Positions 1 through 8,505 of a DNA stretch of 64,000 nt are shown one piece after another. The stretch's first letter is position 1. Every line of letters begins with the position of its first letter. Location of the stretch: the NCBI RefSeq assembly GCF_003313465.1, contig NZ_KZ845669.1, positions 62,001-126,000 of the forward strand, written 5' to 3'. Below the pieces are notes generated by a model, which saw only the letters and a list, made by a program, of their open reading frames with translations, was not told the DNA's origin and did no database searches. The stretch comes from Thermoflavimicrobium daqui. Lineage in GTDB: Bacteria; Bacillota; Bacilli; Thermoactinomycetales; Thermoactinomycetaceae. The position numbers and the translations under genes are program-made.

Positions 1-1097
1 CCGAAAAACCCGAAGAATTCAGCATTATAACTCTTAGGAACCATCTGACTAAAGATAGATCGACTTAAAGCTTGGCTTCCGCCTTGTACAAGTGCAACTA
101 AAACCGCCAAAGCATAAAAATGAAATTCATTTTTCATGAAATACCCTAAGGTTACAATGACTAAATAAATAATCAAAGTAATAATTAAAGTGCTTTTTGA
201 ACCAATCTTTTCTGCAATACGTCCAAAGAGTAATGTACAAGGAAAGCCAACAAATTGTGTAATCAAAAGAGCAGTAATAAGATGAGTTTCACCAATATGG
301 ATCTCACTGCCATAGATTGTTGCCATTTTGATTATGGTATTGATTCCATCATTAAAGAACCAAAATGCAATCAAAAATTTGACGAGCTCAGGAAATTCAC
401 CGATTTTTCGTATGGTATGCCCTACTTTTTTAAATGCTTGTATGGTTAAAGGTATGGTTTTAAGTGGAGTAGATGTTTGTTTAGTCTTTTTTGTTTCGTG
501 AACATGTCGAAATAGAGGAATTGAGAAAAAAAACCACCAAAATCCAACAGATAAAAATGAGAATTGTGAAGCTTGTGTATTAGTTAGATGGAATAAATCA
601 GGCTTTAAAATCATGATTAAATTGAATGCAAGTAAGATCCCGCCACCAATATAACCATAAGCATAACCACGTGAAGAAATCATATCTCGATCCTTTTCAG
701 GAGCAAGATCTGTAAGAAAGGCATCATAAAATACGTTGCCGCCTGAAAAGCCAAGGGTTCCAATGGTGATGAGTATACAGGCCCAAAACCATTCTCCTTG
801 ATCAATTGTAAACATCAAAATGGATGCAGCTACACCTAAATAAGTAAAAAAACGCAAGAATGACTTTTTTGAGCTAGTCGAATCCGCAATCGCTCCTAAA
901 ATAGGGGAAAGGATAACAATAAATATAAGTGCGATGGACTGAGTATAGCCCCAATAGGCTGTAGCTGTTGTGTCGCTAAGACCATGGCTAGCCACTTTTG
1001 AAAAGTAGATCGGCATGACGGCTGCCATAATTGTTGTGGCAAAAGCGGAGTTGGCCCAGTCATACATATACCAAGCCCGAACTGCTTTTTTATCCAT
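1..1097 (-). CDS. UMF1-family MFS transporter (3' end cut by window edge)
   Basis: The minus-strand frame is open from an ATG at 1097 to the window edge, giving about 365 residues without a stop, so the C-terminus is missing. The N-terminus reads MDKKAVRAWYMYDWANSAFA; the MYDWANSAF motif is typical of the UMF1/Atg22-like branch of the major facilitator superfamily (COG2270). Many hydrophobic segments follow, with a loop containing DLAPEKDRDMISSRGYAYGY. A strong AAGTTGGAGGCC Shine-Dalgarno lies just upstream of the ATG. Family members are presumed membrane exporters or importers of small solutes; the substrate cannot be read from sequence. It is transcribed divergently from the next gene across a 252-bp AT-rich spacer. 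Confidence 0.9.
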   Translation of the reverse strand, partial: MDKKAVRAWYMYDWANSAFATTIMAAVMPIYFSKVASHGLSDTTATAYWGYTQSIALIFIVILSPILGAIADSTSSKKSFLRFFTYLGVAASILMFTIDQGEWFWACILITIGTLGFSGGNVFYDAFLTDLAPEKDRDMISSRGYAYGYIGGGILLAFNLIMILKPDLFHLTNTQASQFSFLSVGFWWFFFSIPLFRHVHETKKTKQTSTPLKTIPLTIQAFKKVGHTIRKIGEFPELVKFLIAFWFFNDGINTIIKMATIYGSEIHIGETHLITALLITQFVGFPCTLLFGRIAEKIGSKSTLIITLIIYLVIVTLGYFMKNEFHFYALAVLVALVQGGSQALSRSIFSQMVPKSYNAEFFGFF

Positions 1098-1349
1098 AAA
1101 AGGCCTCCAACTTCTTTTAGTTTTTTAAAGCAAACAGGAAAGCATTGAAAATAATGAATAGATTATTTATAAAAACTATTATTATCATTAGTTTAACACA
1201 GAAATATTAACATTGTTTTATGAGTTGTTGAAATGAAAATGATCCATTTCATGTGTTTCAAGTTCATGATAGAATAAAAAGGCAGTAGTTTTTTTCTAAT
1301 AAATTACCAAGGCGATAGGAAACAACAGCTTAAAGGGGAAATATTAAGT

Positions 1350-2090
1350 ATGGAATTAAAAGGAAAAAACGAAATGATCGGGAATAGGTATCGAGTGCTA
1401 CATTCGTTTCCATTTGTTAATGGAACGCTCTATTATACAGAAATAGAAGAAGAAGGCTTCAAAATTACTCGATATATGCATGCTATGGATATTCGTGCTT
1501 TTCGCAATCAAGTGAAAGAAGAGCAGCTATATGAGCGCGATGCTACCATTTTTTGTCCTTTATATGAAGTTTTCATTGAAGATGGGATTTTGTATCAAGT
1601 ATTTGAGAAGATTGAAGGTAGCTTACTGGCATATCAGCTTATGAAGTCTTTACCTCTTCGTATTTCAGATATGGTTTGGGTAGCACATGGGATTACGAGT
1701 AACCTATTACAACTTTATAATGGGAAGCAATTTGCTCTGGTTCACCCGCAAAATATTTTTGTTACTTCCAGTAGACAAATTTATTTCTTATACGGTGGGT
1801 CTATTCATGCTTTTCCAAGAGGATATAGTATTGGAAAACGGGATGAAGACTCGATATTGAAAATGATTAATTCTTCAGATGCATACACCATTGGCGTAAT
1901 GATGTATTGGATGATTACAGGTACTAATCCAATGATGAGTGGACTCCAAACTCCAAAGGTTACTGACTATGTACCTGATTGTCCAGTAGAATTAGCTGAA
2001 ATCATTACAAAAGCCATATCCTTTGACACCAATAAGAGACCAAGTATTGAAGAGATGAACATGGTTTTGGGGCAGATGACAAGTAGATAA
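1350..2090 (+). CDS. kinase-fold protein lacking catalytic residues (pseudokinase 1)
   Basis: This 246-residue soluble protein has the outline of a Ser/Thr protein kinase but not its active site. Where a HRDxKxxN catalytic loop is expected it has FALVHPQN (128-135), so the catalytic Asp is Leu. The DFG position reads LYG (147-149), and the VAIK lysine region reads HAMDI. The late-lobe motif NKRPSIEEM (228-236) is well kept, which is why I call a kinase fold. No membrane segment is visible. AAAGGGGAA precedes the ATG. It is followed after 25 bp by a paralogue. A 7-bp inverted repeat (TGAAATG/CATTTCA, 1229-1251) lies upstream. It is probably a binding or scaffold module rather than an enzyme; that role is inference. 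Confidence 0.7.
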   Translation: MELKGKNEMIGNRYRVLHSFPFVNGTLYYTEIEEEGFKITRYMHAMDIRAFRNQVKEEQLYERDATIFCPLYEVFIEDGILYQVFEKIEGSLLAYQLMKSLPLRISDMVWVAHGITSNLLQLYNGKQFALVHPQNIFVTSSRQIYFLYGGSIHAFPRGYSIGKRDEDSILKMINSSDAYTIGVMMYWMITGTNPMMSGLQTPKVTDYVPDCPVELAEIITKAISFDTNKRPSIEEMNMVLGQMTSR

Positions 2091-2115
2091 TTGTAGTCAT
2101 AGAGGGGGGTAGAAG

Positions 2116-4098
2116 GTGGAGATCAAAAGGAATGGTGACATCATTTATGGGAGATATCAGGTGCTTAATGTTTTTCCCTTTATATACGGGGTTTTTTATC
2201 TGGTAGAAGTACTTTCAGATAAAAAAAATTACTCCTCTTCGATGCTGCCTTCCAGACGTTTAATTCATGCGGTCGAGCTAATCAATCATCCAAATGAACA
2301 AACGAAAGAGAGCTTAATGGCCAGAAATGAAGATATATTTTATCCGATCCAGGAAGTCCTCATTGAAGATGGTGTTGTTTATCAAGTTTATGAAAAGATG
2401 GAAGGTCATTTGTTAGGAATTTACTTACTCCAGTCTGCCCCTCTCCCTTTAGGAGAAGCTGCTAATATCATTAAAATGGTAACGAGTCACTTAATGAAGT
2501 GTTATGATCAAGGACAGTTTGCGTTAGTTGACCTTAATAACATTGTGATTACTCCTAAAGGAGAGCTTCGCTTTTTATACGGTGGTCCAAATGGTATACT
2601 TCCTTATTATTGTACAGATGAAGCAAAAACAGGGCATGACGAGAGGGAAGATGTCAAGCAAGTTGCAAGGCTGTTTTATATGTTGCTAGCAAGGGAATAT
2701 CAATCGTACCACTTAATTCCGCCCGAAAAATTACAATCGATCAATCAAGAAGTTCCACCCGAGATGCAAAATGTTTTATGGAGAGCTCTTTCGCCCAACC
2801 GTTTTAAGCGACCGCGGATGCATGAGCTGTGGAAGTCTGCTTATGAATTTGCAGATGAAAAGCCACTTTCTTTAACTGAGAAGCACACAGATTCATTTAT
2901 TTTGCCAGAACTTATTCAGCCATTGATTATTGTCCAAAATGAAAAGACTTGGACAGATAAGAAATTATCAGTAAATGGAAATAAAAATCAAAAAAGGAAG
3001 AAAATTTATCTGCCTAAATCGGTTTTCTTTATTACGATTTGTTGTTTATGTATGGTGGCCTTCATTTTTTCTATTATTAAAATTCATTCAACTTCCGTTG
3101 CAGATGATACCTTATCGCAGGTAATTGATCCAGATATTACAAAAGATGACAAGCAAGCTGAACAGTGGTACCAAGCATCAGTGAAAGCACTGGAGAAAAA
3201 AGATAAAAAATCTGCTATTCAATTAGCTCGTAAGGCACTAAGTGCTAACTTAGACCAAGTTGAATACTACATACATTTAGCAAACTTATTTGGTATAACA
3301 CAAGATTACCAAAAAGGAATACAAACATTGACAGCGGCGACTAAGAAGTTCCCAAATGACGCTAGTTTATATGATGCACTAGCTGTTCAAGCATATCTGG
3401 CTAAAGATTTACATATAGCAAAGCAAGCAAGTGATAAAGCAGTGGAGCTGGATAATAGAGATCCGCGTTATTTGTATCATCAGGCTAAAGTTTATGCTGG
3501 TTTAAAAAAGTATACCAAAGCAGTTAATATTCTTTCATATGCTATTTACATGCATCGAGATCATGCACTTTATTATAATGATCTTGCTGCTTTTTTGGTT
3601 CATTTGAATCGGATTGATGATGCGATTGATTATGCAGAGTTAGCTATTAGATATGATCCAAGCAAACCTTCGTATTCATTAACATTAGGAGCACTTTTTT
3701 TGAAGAAAAGAGAGCAGATTGAAAAGGATAAAAACTTAAAAGATCAACCGAAAAAGGAATTAATGTTCCATTGGACTAAAAAAGCAAATGAGACGTTTCA
3801 TGAAGTGATTAAACAAGATAAAAACTCTGCAGAAGGTTGGTTTTACTATTCTATGTCTCTTTATTACTTGGGAGAGATCAAAGAAGCGAACAAAGCCGTA
3901 CTCGAAGCGATTCAAATCGATAATGAAAATGCATCTTATTTTGACCAACTGGGAGTAACGTATCTAGCACTAAAAAATAAGGCAGATGCAATTGCTGCAT
4001 TTCGTAAAGCAACCTTGCTTGAACCGAAAAACAAGCGATTTCAGACGGGATTAAAAAAAGCACAAGAAATGGAGGTTAAGAAAAAAGGAGGCAGATGA
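2116..4098 (+). CDS. pseudokinase 2 with transmembrane anchor and TPR domain
   Basis: The 660-residue protein starts at GTG with AGAGGGGGG upstream. Residues 1-250 are a paralogue of the preceding protein and share FxYGxxYxxE, NEDIFYPIQEVLIEDG, FALVDLNN (135-142) and LYGG. As there, the catalytic Asp, the DFG Asp and the VAIK Lys are absent. A basic stretch (NQKRKK) leads to one membrane helix at about 303-323. Residues about 350-655 are helical TPR-type repeats (for example QAEQWYQASVKALEKKDKKS and SAEGWFYYSMSLYYLGEIKE). With a cytosolic N-terminus the TPR part would lie outside the membrane, as in sensor kinases of the PknB layout. The last bases overlap the next small gene as ATGA, so the two are probably translationally coupled. 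No function is known to me. Confidence 0.75.
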   Translation: MEIKRNGDIIYGRYQVLNVFPFIYGVFYLVEVLSDKKNYSSSMLPSRRLIHAVELINHPNEQTKESLMARNEDIFYPIQEVLIEDGVVYQVYEKMEGHLLGIYLLQSAPLPLGEAANIIKMVTSHLMKCYDQGQFALVDLNNIVITPKGELRFLYGGPNGILPYYCTDEAKTGHDEREDVKQVARLFYMLLAREYQSYHLIPPEKLQSINQEVPPEMQNVLWRALSPNRFKRPRMHELWKSAYEFADEKPLSLTEKHTDSFILPELIQPLIIVQNEKTWTDKKLSVNGNKNQKRKKIYLPKSVFFITICCLCMVAFIFSIIKIHSTSVADDTLSQVIDPDITKDDKQAEQWYQASVKALEKKDKKSAIQLARKALSANLDQVEYYIHLANLFGITQDYQKGIQTLTAATKKFPNDASLYDALAVQAYLAKDLHIAKQASDKAVELDNRDPRYLYHQAKVYAGLKKYTKAVNILSYAIYMHRDHALYYNDLAAFLVHLNRIDDAIDYAELAIRYDPSKPSYSLTLGALFLKKREQIEKDKNLKDQPKKELMFHWTKKANETFHEVIKQDKNSAEGWFYYSMSLYYLGEIKEANKAVLEAIQIDNENASYFDQLGVTYLALKNKADAIAAFRKATLLEPKNKRFQTGLKKAQEMEVKKKGGR

Positions 4099-4250
4099 GA
4101 ACAAAAATAAAGCTATTTTTATATGGACTTATTATTTTTTTAGGTATTTTGGCATTTTCTTTAAAAGGATATGCAATTATTTTTGTAAAGAGCTCTCCGC
4201 CGCAGATGGAGCCAGAAAAGGTTCAAGTTTCGCCTATTCCGTTTGAATAA
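4095..4250 (+). CDS. 51-residue single-pass membrane peptide
   Basis: The ATG at 4095 overlaps the stop of the TPR protein (ATGA), and AAAAAAGGAGGCAG just upstream is an excellent ribosome binding site. The product begins MRTKIKLFLYGLIIFLGILA, a positively charged start and one hydrophobic helix (about 7-30), and ends in a short Pro/Glu-rich tail (SSPPQMEPEKVQVSPIPFE). I recognise no family. Coupling and the terminator directly behind it make it the last gene of the pseudokinase operon, so it may be a partner of the membrane-anchored TPR protein; this is inference. Confidence 0.65.
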   Translation: MRTKIKLFLYGLIIFLGILAFSLKGYAIIFVKSSPPQMEPEKVQVSPIPFE

Positions 4251-4285
4251 GATCTGGTAGGTATATGATCCAGATCTTTTGTTTT
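4251..4285 (+). terminator. intrinsic terminator of the pseudokinase operon
   Basis: GATCTGG (4251-4257) pairs with CCAGATC (4270-4276) across a 12-nt loop and is followed by TTTTGTTTT. It begins at the base after the stop codon of the small membrane peptide. The gene-free stretch from here to 4671 otherwise holds a dispersed repeat (4297-4440) and AT-rich DNA in which I see no convincing promoter. Confidence 0.75.
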
Positions 4286-4296
4286 ATATTAAAAAA

Positions 4297-4440
4297 GCCG
4301 ACATCGCTTCCCTACTCACTCCCGTAGCCTTAATCGGTTCATAGAGTTGTCTCAAGAGCTAAGCTCTAAGAAACTATTGAGAAAAAATCGATCTTACACA
4401 AAAGAGATTTGCGGCTTCGTCTAGGAATGATCTAGGTTTT
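4297..4440 (-). repeat. dispersed repeat, copy 1 (minus orientation)
   Basis: Read on the minus strand, this element starts AAAACCTAGATCATTCCTAG, continues through TTTTGTGTAAGATCGATTTT and ends GGCTACGGGAGTGAGT plus GGGAA. The same blocks occur in the same order at 22108-22200 on the plus strand. This copy carries about 45 extra bases between the second and third blocks, including an AGAGCT-A-AGCTCT palindrome. It encodes no visible protein and lies in a spacer. Confidence 0.75.
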
Positions 4441-4671
4441 GAATCAAATTATGTAACATGCTCTTATAAATTATGTTCTTTATAAATGAATTTTATTCTA
4501 AAATTATTTTTTATCATGATAAACTGTAGATGAACCTTGTCTATTGGAAAGAATAGGCGTGAACAGAGATTTTGAATCGAATCATATTATGGACTCAAAT
4601 GAATGAAAGACAGAAGCTATCGTTCTATGTAAACAGGTTTTTTAACAAGTGTTAGAAAGGAGAGCTGGCTT

Positions 4672-5781
4672 TTGGCTGAAGATAAATCTAAAAAATCACG
4701 TAGTAAGTTTGTTTCATGGTTAATCGGAATCGGAGTTTTTTTACTAAGTGTAGGCGGAAAACTAAAATCTTTACTCCCATTGCTTAAGTTTGGAAAATTT
4801 GGTGGAACAATCATATCGCTTGCGATTTCTGTTTGGGCCTATGCAGTTTTTTATCCATTTGAAGTTGCGATAGGATTGGTTGTTATGATCTTAATTCATG
4901 AAATGGGACATGTATGGGCAGCTAAACAAAAAGGACTCCCCGTAACTGCACCAGCTTTTATACCTTTTATGGGAGCTTTAATTCTACTGAAACGCCAACC
5001 ACAAGATGCAGTTACTGAGGCTTATATTGCCTATGGGGGTCCACTATTAGGAACCGTTGGTGCTCTAATCAGTTATGGATTGGGATTTGCGACAGGAAAT
5101 GAAGTATTTTTTGTAATTGCGATGATTGGATTTTTCCTTAATCTTTTTAATTTAATTCCTGTCCATCCATTGGATGGAGGAAGAATCGTCGTTGCTATTA
5201 CTCGATGGTTATGGATAGTTGGCTTAGTGGTGGGACTTGCCCTAATTATTTATTTACAAAGTTTACTCTTACTTGTGATTTATGCACTCTTTGTATGGGA
5301 GATTTGGGCTACATTTCGAAAGAGAAAACAAGGGATTAAACCAAGAACGATAGCACAGGGACTTGCAGTACCTGCGGAAATATTTCATGAAAATGGAGTA
5401 TGGATTCCTGGAGAAAGTCATCGACGGGCTCTTTTTTTTAGACAATATTGTGACTTAGAAAGTAAAAATCTATATGTCGACATTGAATTTCCCGGTGTTG
5501 GGCTAATTGGGAGATTGGAAAACTTTGAGGGGCAAATAGAGAGAGTAGAGCTTATTCATACAAGTCGGTTAGAACAAGATCCTTCATTTGTGAAAATGAT
5601 TGTGGAAATGACTTATTTTGTATCCAGTGAAGCAGTCAGACAAAAGGAGAAACGTTATTATCAGATTCCACTCAAATCAAGGATACAATTTAGCATTGCT
5701 TACGTTGGACTAATTGCACTTTTGGTTTATATGATGATTGTGACTTTCCCATATATTGATCAGTTGCCAGGCATAAAATAA
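4672..5781 (+). CDS. site-2 protease family (M50) membrane metalloprotease
   Basis: This 369-residue integral membrane protein has the zinc motif HEMGH (76-80) within a hydrophobic helix and the second metal ligand motif LDGG (167-170) in NLIPVHPLDGG. These are the defining features of M50 intramembrane proteases. A GG-rich helix (YGGPLLGTVGA) separates them, and a hydrophilic C-terminal region of about 150 residues ends in another membrane helix. The start is TTG at 4672, eight bases after AGAAAGGAGAG. Family members cut membrane-bound anti-sigma factors or signal peptide remnants; the substrate here is unknown. It is a single gene between a repeat-bearing spacer and a terminator. Confidence 0.85.
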   Translation: MAEDKSKKSRSKFVSWLIGIGVFLLSVGGKLKSLLPLLKFGKFGGTIISLAISVWAYAVFYPFEVAIGLVVMILIHEMGHVWAAKQKGLPVTAPAFIPFMGALILLKRQPQDAVTEAYIAYGGPLLGTVGALISYGLGFATGNEVFFVIAMIGFFLNLFNLIPVHPLDGGRIVVAITRWLWIVGLVVGLALIIYLQSLLLLVIYALFVWEIWATFRKRKQGIKPRTIAQGLAVPAEIFHENGVWIPGESHRRALFFRQYCDLESKNLYVDIEFPGVGLIGRLENFEGQIERVELIHTSRLEQDPSFVKMIVEMTYFVSSEAVRQKEKRYYQIPLKSRIQFSIAYVGLIALLVYMMIVTFPYIDQLPGIK

Positions 5782-5795
5782 GTAAGATAAAAAAT

Positions 5796-5830
5796 AAACA
5801 TCCCTCTCCACAGTGGTTTGGGATGTTTTT
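5796..5830 (+). terminator. intrinsic terminator after the M50 protease gene
   Basis: AAACATCCC (5796-5804) pairs with GGGATGTTT (5820-5828) and a T-rich tract follows. It sits between converging genes and could act on both strands, since the other arm is preceded by an A-rich run. Confidence 0.75.
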
Positions 5831-5864
5831 AAAGATGTGTTTTTTTAATTGAGCTTTTTTTATT

Positions 5865-6650
5865 CTACTGTACGGTTTTTGTTTCTTCTTTATGTTCATG
5901 AATCTTATCTTTCTCAACATGTAATTTAATATGGTATTTACTTGCTTCTAGGAAAGTATACGTGGCTGTATATTGTCCAGGGCTGCTTTCTTTTGTATCA
6001 ACAAATTGATGTTGGTCCTTACCTTCTTGCCAAATTTCAAAGCGAACATTAGCTTTTTCAAGTGGCTTATAGTTCTGTTGTTCATTTTTGATGGAGGTTA
6101 CTTGTTGTACATGTCCAACTAAGGTGACTTCTTTCCCTTTTTGAATAGAGTCGGGAAGCATCATATGAAGTTGAACAGCTTGACCATGACCATGATGGTG
6201 GGAGTGTTTTAAATTCCCGACTTGAAACTGTCCGCTAATCATTTGATGAACCTGAGGGGCGGTTACATGTACTACTACTAAATATTCCCCTGCTTTTGAG
6301 TAAGTTTGGTTCACATGATAAGTACCTTTTCCATCATGTTTTGCATCGAGCATCTGATGTTTTTCCTTACTATTTTTTTCCCAAACTTCAAATTTAACGG
6401 TTGCATCCGTAGCCGGTTTATCTCCCCTTTTTACAGTGGAGCTAAGTTGAATGGACTTTCCTACATCAACTTTGGATGGATTCGCTTTAAATTGAATGGC
6501 TAACTGTTGTGCCCCTTGTTTTGAGGTATGACTAGTTTGGTTGTGCTTTTGATGATCAGATGTTAGATTTGCTTGCTGTTGACAAGCAGTTATGGCAAGT
6601 ATGATAAGTATTAAAGTTATAAGAAGGAATTTACGTGTTAGCTGGTACAT
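5865..6650 (-). CDS. YtkA-like lipoprotein with two repeated domains
   Basis: The 261-residue product has a lipoprotein signal peptide: MYQLTRKF, a hydrophobic core, then the lipobox ITAC with the acylated Cys at 23. Two beta-rich repeats follow (about 50-140 and 155-255), each with a 'KVDVGKSIQL...VKFEVWE...GTYHVNQTYSKAGEYLVVVHV' type order of blocks, resembling the YtkA/FixH-like fold. A His-rich linker (HSHHHGHGQ) joins them and could bind metal. AAAGGGGAA precedes the ATG. The protein is expected to be anchored on the outer face of the membrane. Its function is not established; YtkA-like domains occur near copper and cytochrome oxidase assembly genes. Confidence 0.75.
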   Translation of the reverse strand: MYQLTRKFLLITLILIILAITACQQQANLTSDHQKHNQTSHTSKQGAQQLAIQFKANPSKVDVGKSIQLSSTVKRGDKPATDATVKFEVWEKNSKEKHQMLDAKHDGKGTYHVNQTYSKAGEYLVVVHVTAPQVHQMISGQFQVGNLKHSHHHGHGQAVQLHMMLPDSIQKGKEVTLVGHVQQVTSIKNEQQNYKPLEKANVRFEIWQEGKDQHQFVDTKESSPGQYTATYTFLEASKYHIKLHVEKDKIHEHKEETKTVQ

Positions 6651-6804
6651 TTGGGTATTCCCCTTTGGATTTTATTCGGATGTAAGTCCTATCTTATGTT
6701 ATAACCGATAAAAGAAAACTTCTATCCCTCAAACGGACTATTTCCCTTCATAATCGATTGTTCGATTTTACCACTCCTATTCATAGTGTTTTTTTTAAAT
6801 CATT

Positions 6805-7440
6805 CTATCGTCTAACCCAACCATTCTCATAAGCGTATCTTGTAAGCTGTACACGATTATTTAAATGTAGTTTCTGCATAATATTTTTAAGATGGTTTTT
6901 TACTGTATATTCCGAGATAAACAGGTCAGATGCAATTTCTTTGTTACTTAAACCTTGTGCAACTCGCGTTAGAATTTCTTGTTCTCTAGCAGTAAGAACG
7001 GTTTCCTCTGTAGGTTTAGATGGGTGAGTAAACTCATGTAAAATTCGACGAGCTACTTCTTTTGGCATCGGAGCATGGTCACGGGCCAATGAATGAAGAT
7101 ATTCTAACCAAATGGAAGGATTGAGGTTTTTAAGTAAATACCCTTGAGCCCCTTTTTTTAAGGCTTCAAATAGATCAGATACATCATCTGAAACAGTCAC
7201 CATTACAATTTTGACATAAGGAAAACGTTCTTTAATAATCCGAGTAGCTTCTAAACCGTTTAAAATCGGCATGTTGATATCCATTAAAATCATATCAGGC
7301 ATAAACTTTTCTGTCAGTTCAATTACTTCATTTCCATTGGTTGCTTCTCCAATGATTTCAAATTGGGGATCGTTTTCGATGATTAAGCGCATGGCTTGTC
7401 TAGCATGCTCATGATCATCTCCGATAAGAATTCGATACAT
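6805..7440 (-). CDS. NarL/FixJ-family response regulator
   Basis: The 211-residue protein has an N-terminal receiver domain with acidic pocket DD (8-9), phosphoacceptor Asp54 in MDINMP, and the conserved Thr/Ser and Lys (YLLKN) region. A C-terminal LuxR-type HTH (about 145-205) contains LTAREQEILTRVAQGLSNKE. The ATG at 7440 is preceded by AAGGGAGGGAGAGT. The gene overlaps the end of its kinase gene by 26 bp, so the pair is co-translated. It resembles the LiaR/DegU/YxjL class, but which signal or regulon it serves cannot be told from the sequence. Confidence 0.9.
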   Translation of the reverse strand: MYRILIGDDHEHARQAMRLIIENDPQFEIIGEATNGNEVIELTEKFMPDMILMDINMPILNGLEATRIIKERFPYVKIVMVTVSDDVSDLFEALKKGAQGYLLKNLNPSIWLEYLHSLARDHAPMPKEVARRILHEFTHPSKPTEETVLTAREQEILTRVAQGLSNKEIASDLFISEYTVKNHLKNIMQKLHLNNRVQLTRYAYENGWVRR

Positions 7441-8257
7441 ACTCTCCCTCCCTTATAATAGCTAGTTTTGTTTGTTGATTTTCACGTTGCAAGGTAAGGG
7501 AAGCACTGATTTCAGCTGCCCTATCTTTCATGATTTTCAGACCAAAGTGATCCATTGTTTGAAAAGGATCATTCTGAAAGCCCACTCCATCATCGACAAT
7601 TTCCAATTTCCATCCCTTTTCATATGGGATCAAACAAAGTGAAACTGCTTTGGCTTGAGCATGTTTACGGATATTGGTTAATGCTTCTTGAATACAAGCG
7701 AATAATTCCACTTTTTCTTTAGGACAAAGTGAATCAGTGGGATACTCGATCGTTACCTCAACAGATAATCCGGTATCTAGCTGATATTGGTTGATCCAAT
7801 CTTTTACTTGTATTTGCCATTGATGATTATCAGATGTTGGAGGAGTTTTTAAGTTACTAATAGCATGTCGAACATAATCATGCATTTGTCGCAGGCTTTT
7901 TTCAAGATCAGCCCAATCGAAAGAAGGATTTTGTTTTTTGAGTTGATTAATTTGGACTGAATATAGAAATAAGGACTGAGCGATTCCGTCGTGTAATTCA
8001 CGAGCAATTCGTTCACGTTCTTGCAAGATCACCTTTTCAGCTCTTTCTTGTTCAAGTTGAACCTGCATCTTTTCGTAGATTAAGAATAATTTCCTTAAAA
8101 TGGTAATTGTTACTAAAAAAACAATTAGCGGAGATAACCAATTACCTAAATCCATAGAGATATAGGGGAGTAGAAATGCATGCCGTGTATATTCCCAAAG
8201 ACCTATAATTAAAGTAGGGAGAATCAAAATCAATGCTTTAATTTGTTTATAACTCAC
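7415..8257 (-). CDS. NarL-type sensor histidine kinase (HisKA_3)
   Basis: The protein has two N-terminal hydrophobic helices with a very short external loop, then a coiled segment. The HisKA_3 dimerisation domain carries the phosphoacceptor His in ERERIARELHDGIAQSLF. A GHKL ATPase domain has the N-box QEALTNIRKHAQA and G-box DDGVGF. The open frame extends to GTG 8266, but AGAGGA abuts that codon, whereas the GTG at 8257 lies eight bases after it; I chose 8257, giving 280 residues. Small external loops are typical of intramembrane-sensing kinases of the LiaS/DesK type. It forms a pair with the response regulator that follows. Confidence 0.85.
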   Translation of the reverse strand: MSYKQIKALILILPTLIIGLWEYTRHAFLLPYISMDLGNWLSPLIVFLVTITILRKLFLIYEKMQVQLEQERAEKVILQERERIARELHDGIAQSLFLYSVQINQLKKQNPSFDWADLEKSLRQMHDYVRHAISNLKTPPTSDNHQWQIQVKDWINQYQLDTGLSVEVTIEYPTDSLCPKEKVELFACIQEALTNIRKHAQAKAVSLCLIPYEKGWKLEIVDDGVGFQNDPFQTMDHFGLKIMKDRAAEISASLTLQRENQQTKLAIIREGEYVSNSYRR

Positions 8258-8505
8258 CCAATCCACTCCTCTTTATTTGGGCTATAAAACTTGTATTATG
8301 AAGATGGCTGTTTTTAATGCATCATTAAAGGGAAAAATTTATGTTACGAATAGGATATGATTTAAATTAGTTATTTTAAGTTATTTTAAGTTCAGTATAC
8401 TTACTAGAACAAGTTGTATTATTGGTTTGAAAGCTCAAGTCGTTCCTAAAGTAGCTGATTTAGAGGGTATCCAAATAAAGTATATCGTAAAAGAAGGTGT
8501 AAAAA

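Noticed and set aside
1171-1189. Possible second Fur box upstream of the UMF1 transporter gene
   Set aside because: The match to the 19-bp consensus is about 13 of 19 in AT-rich DNA, and only one half-site (TGATAAT) is good, so it is not annotated.
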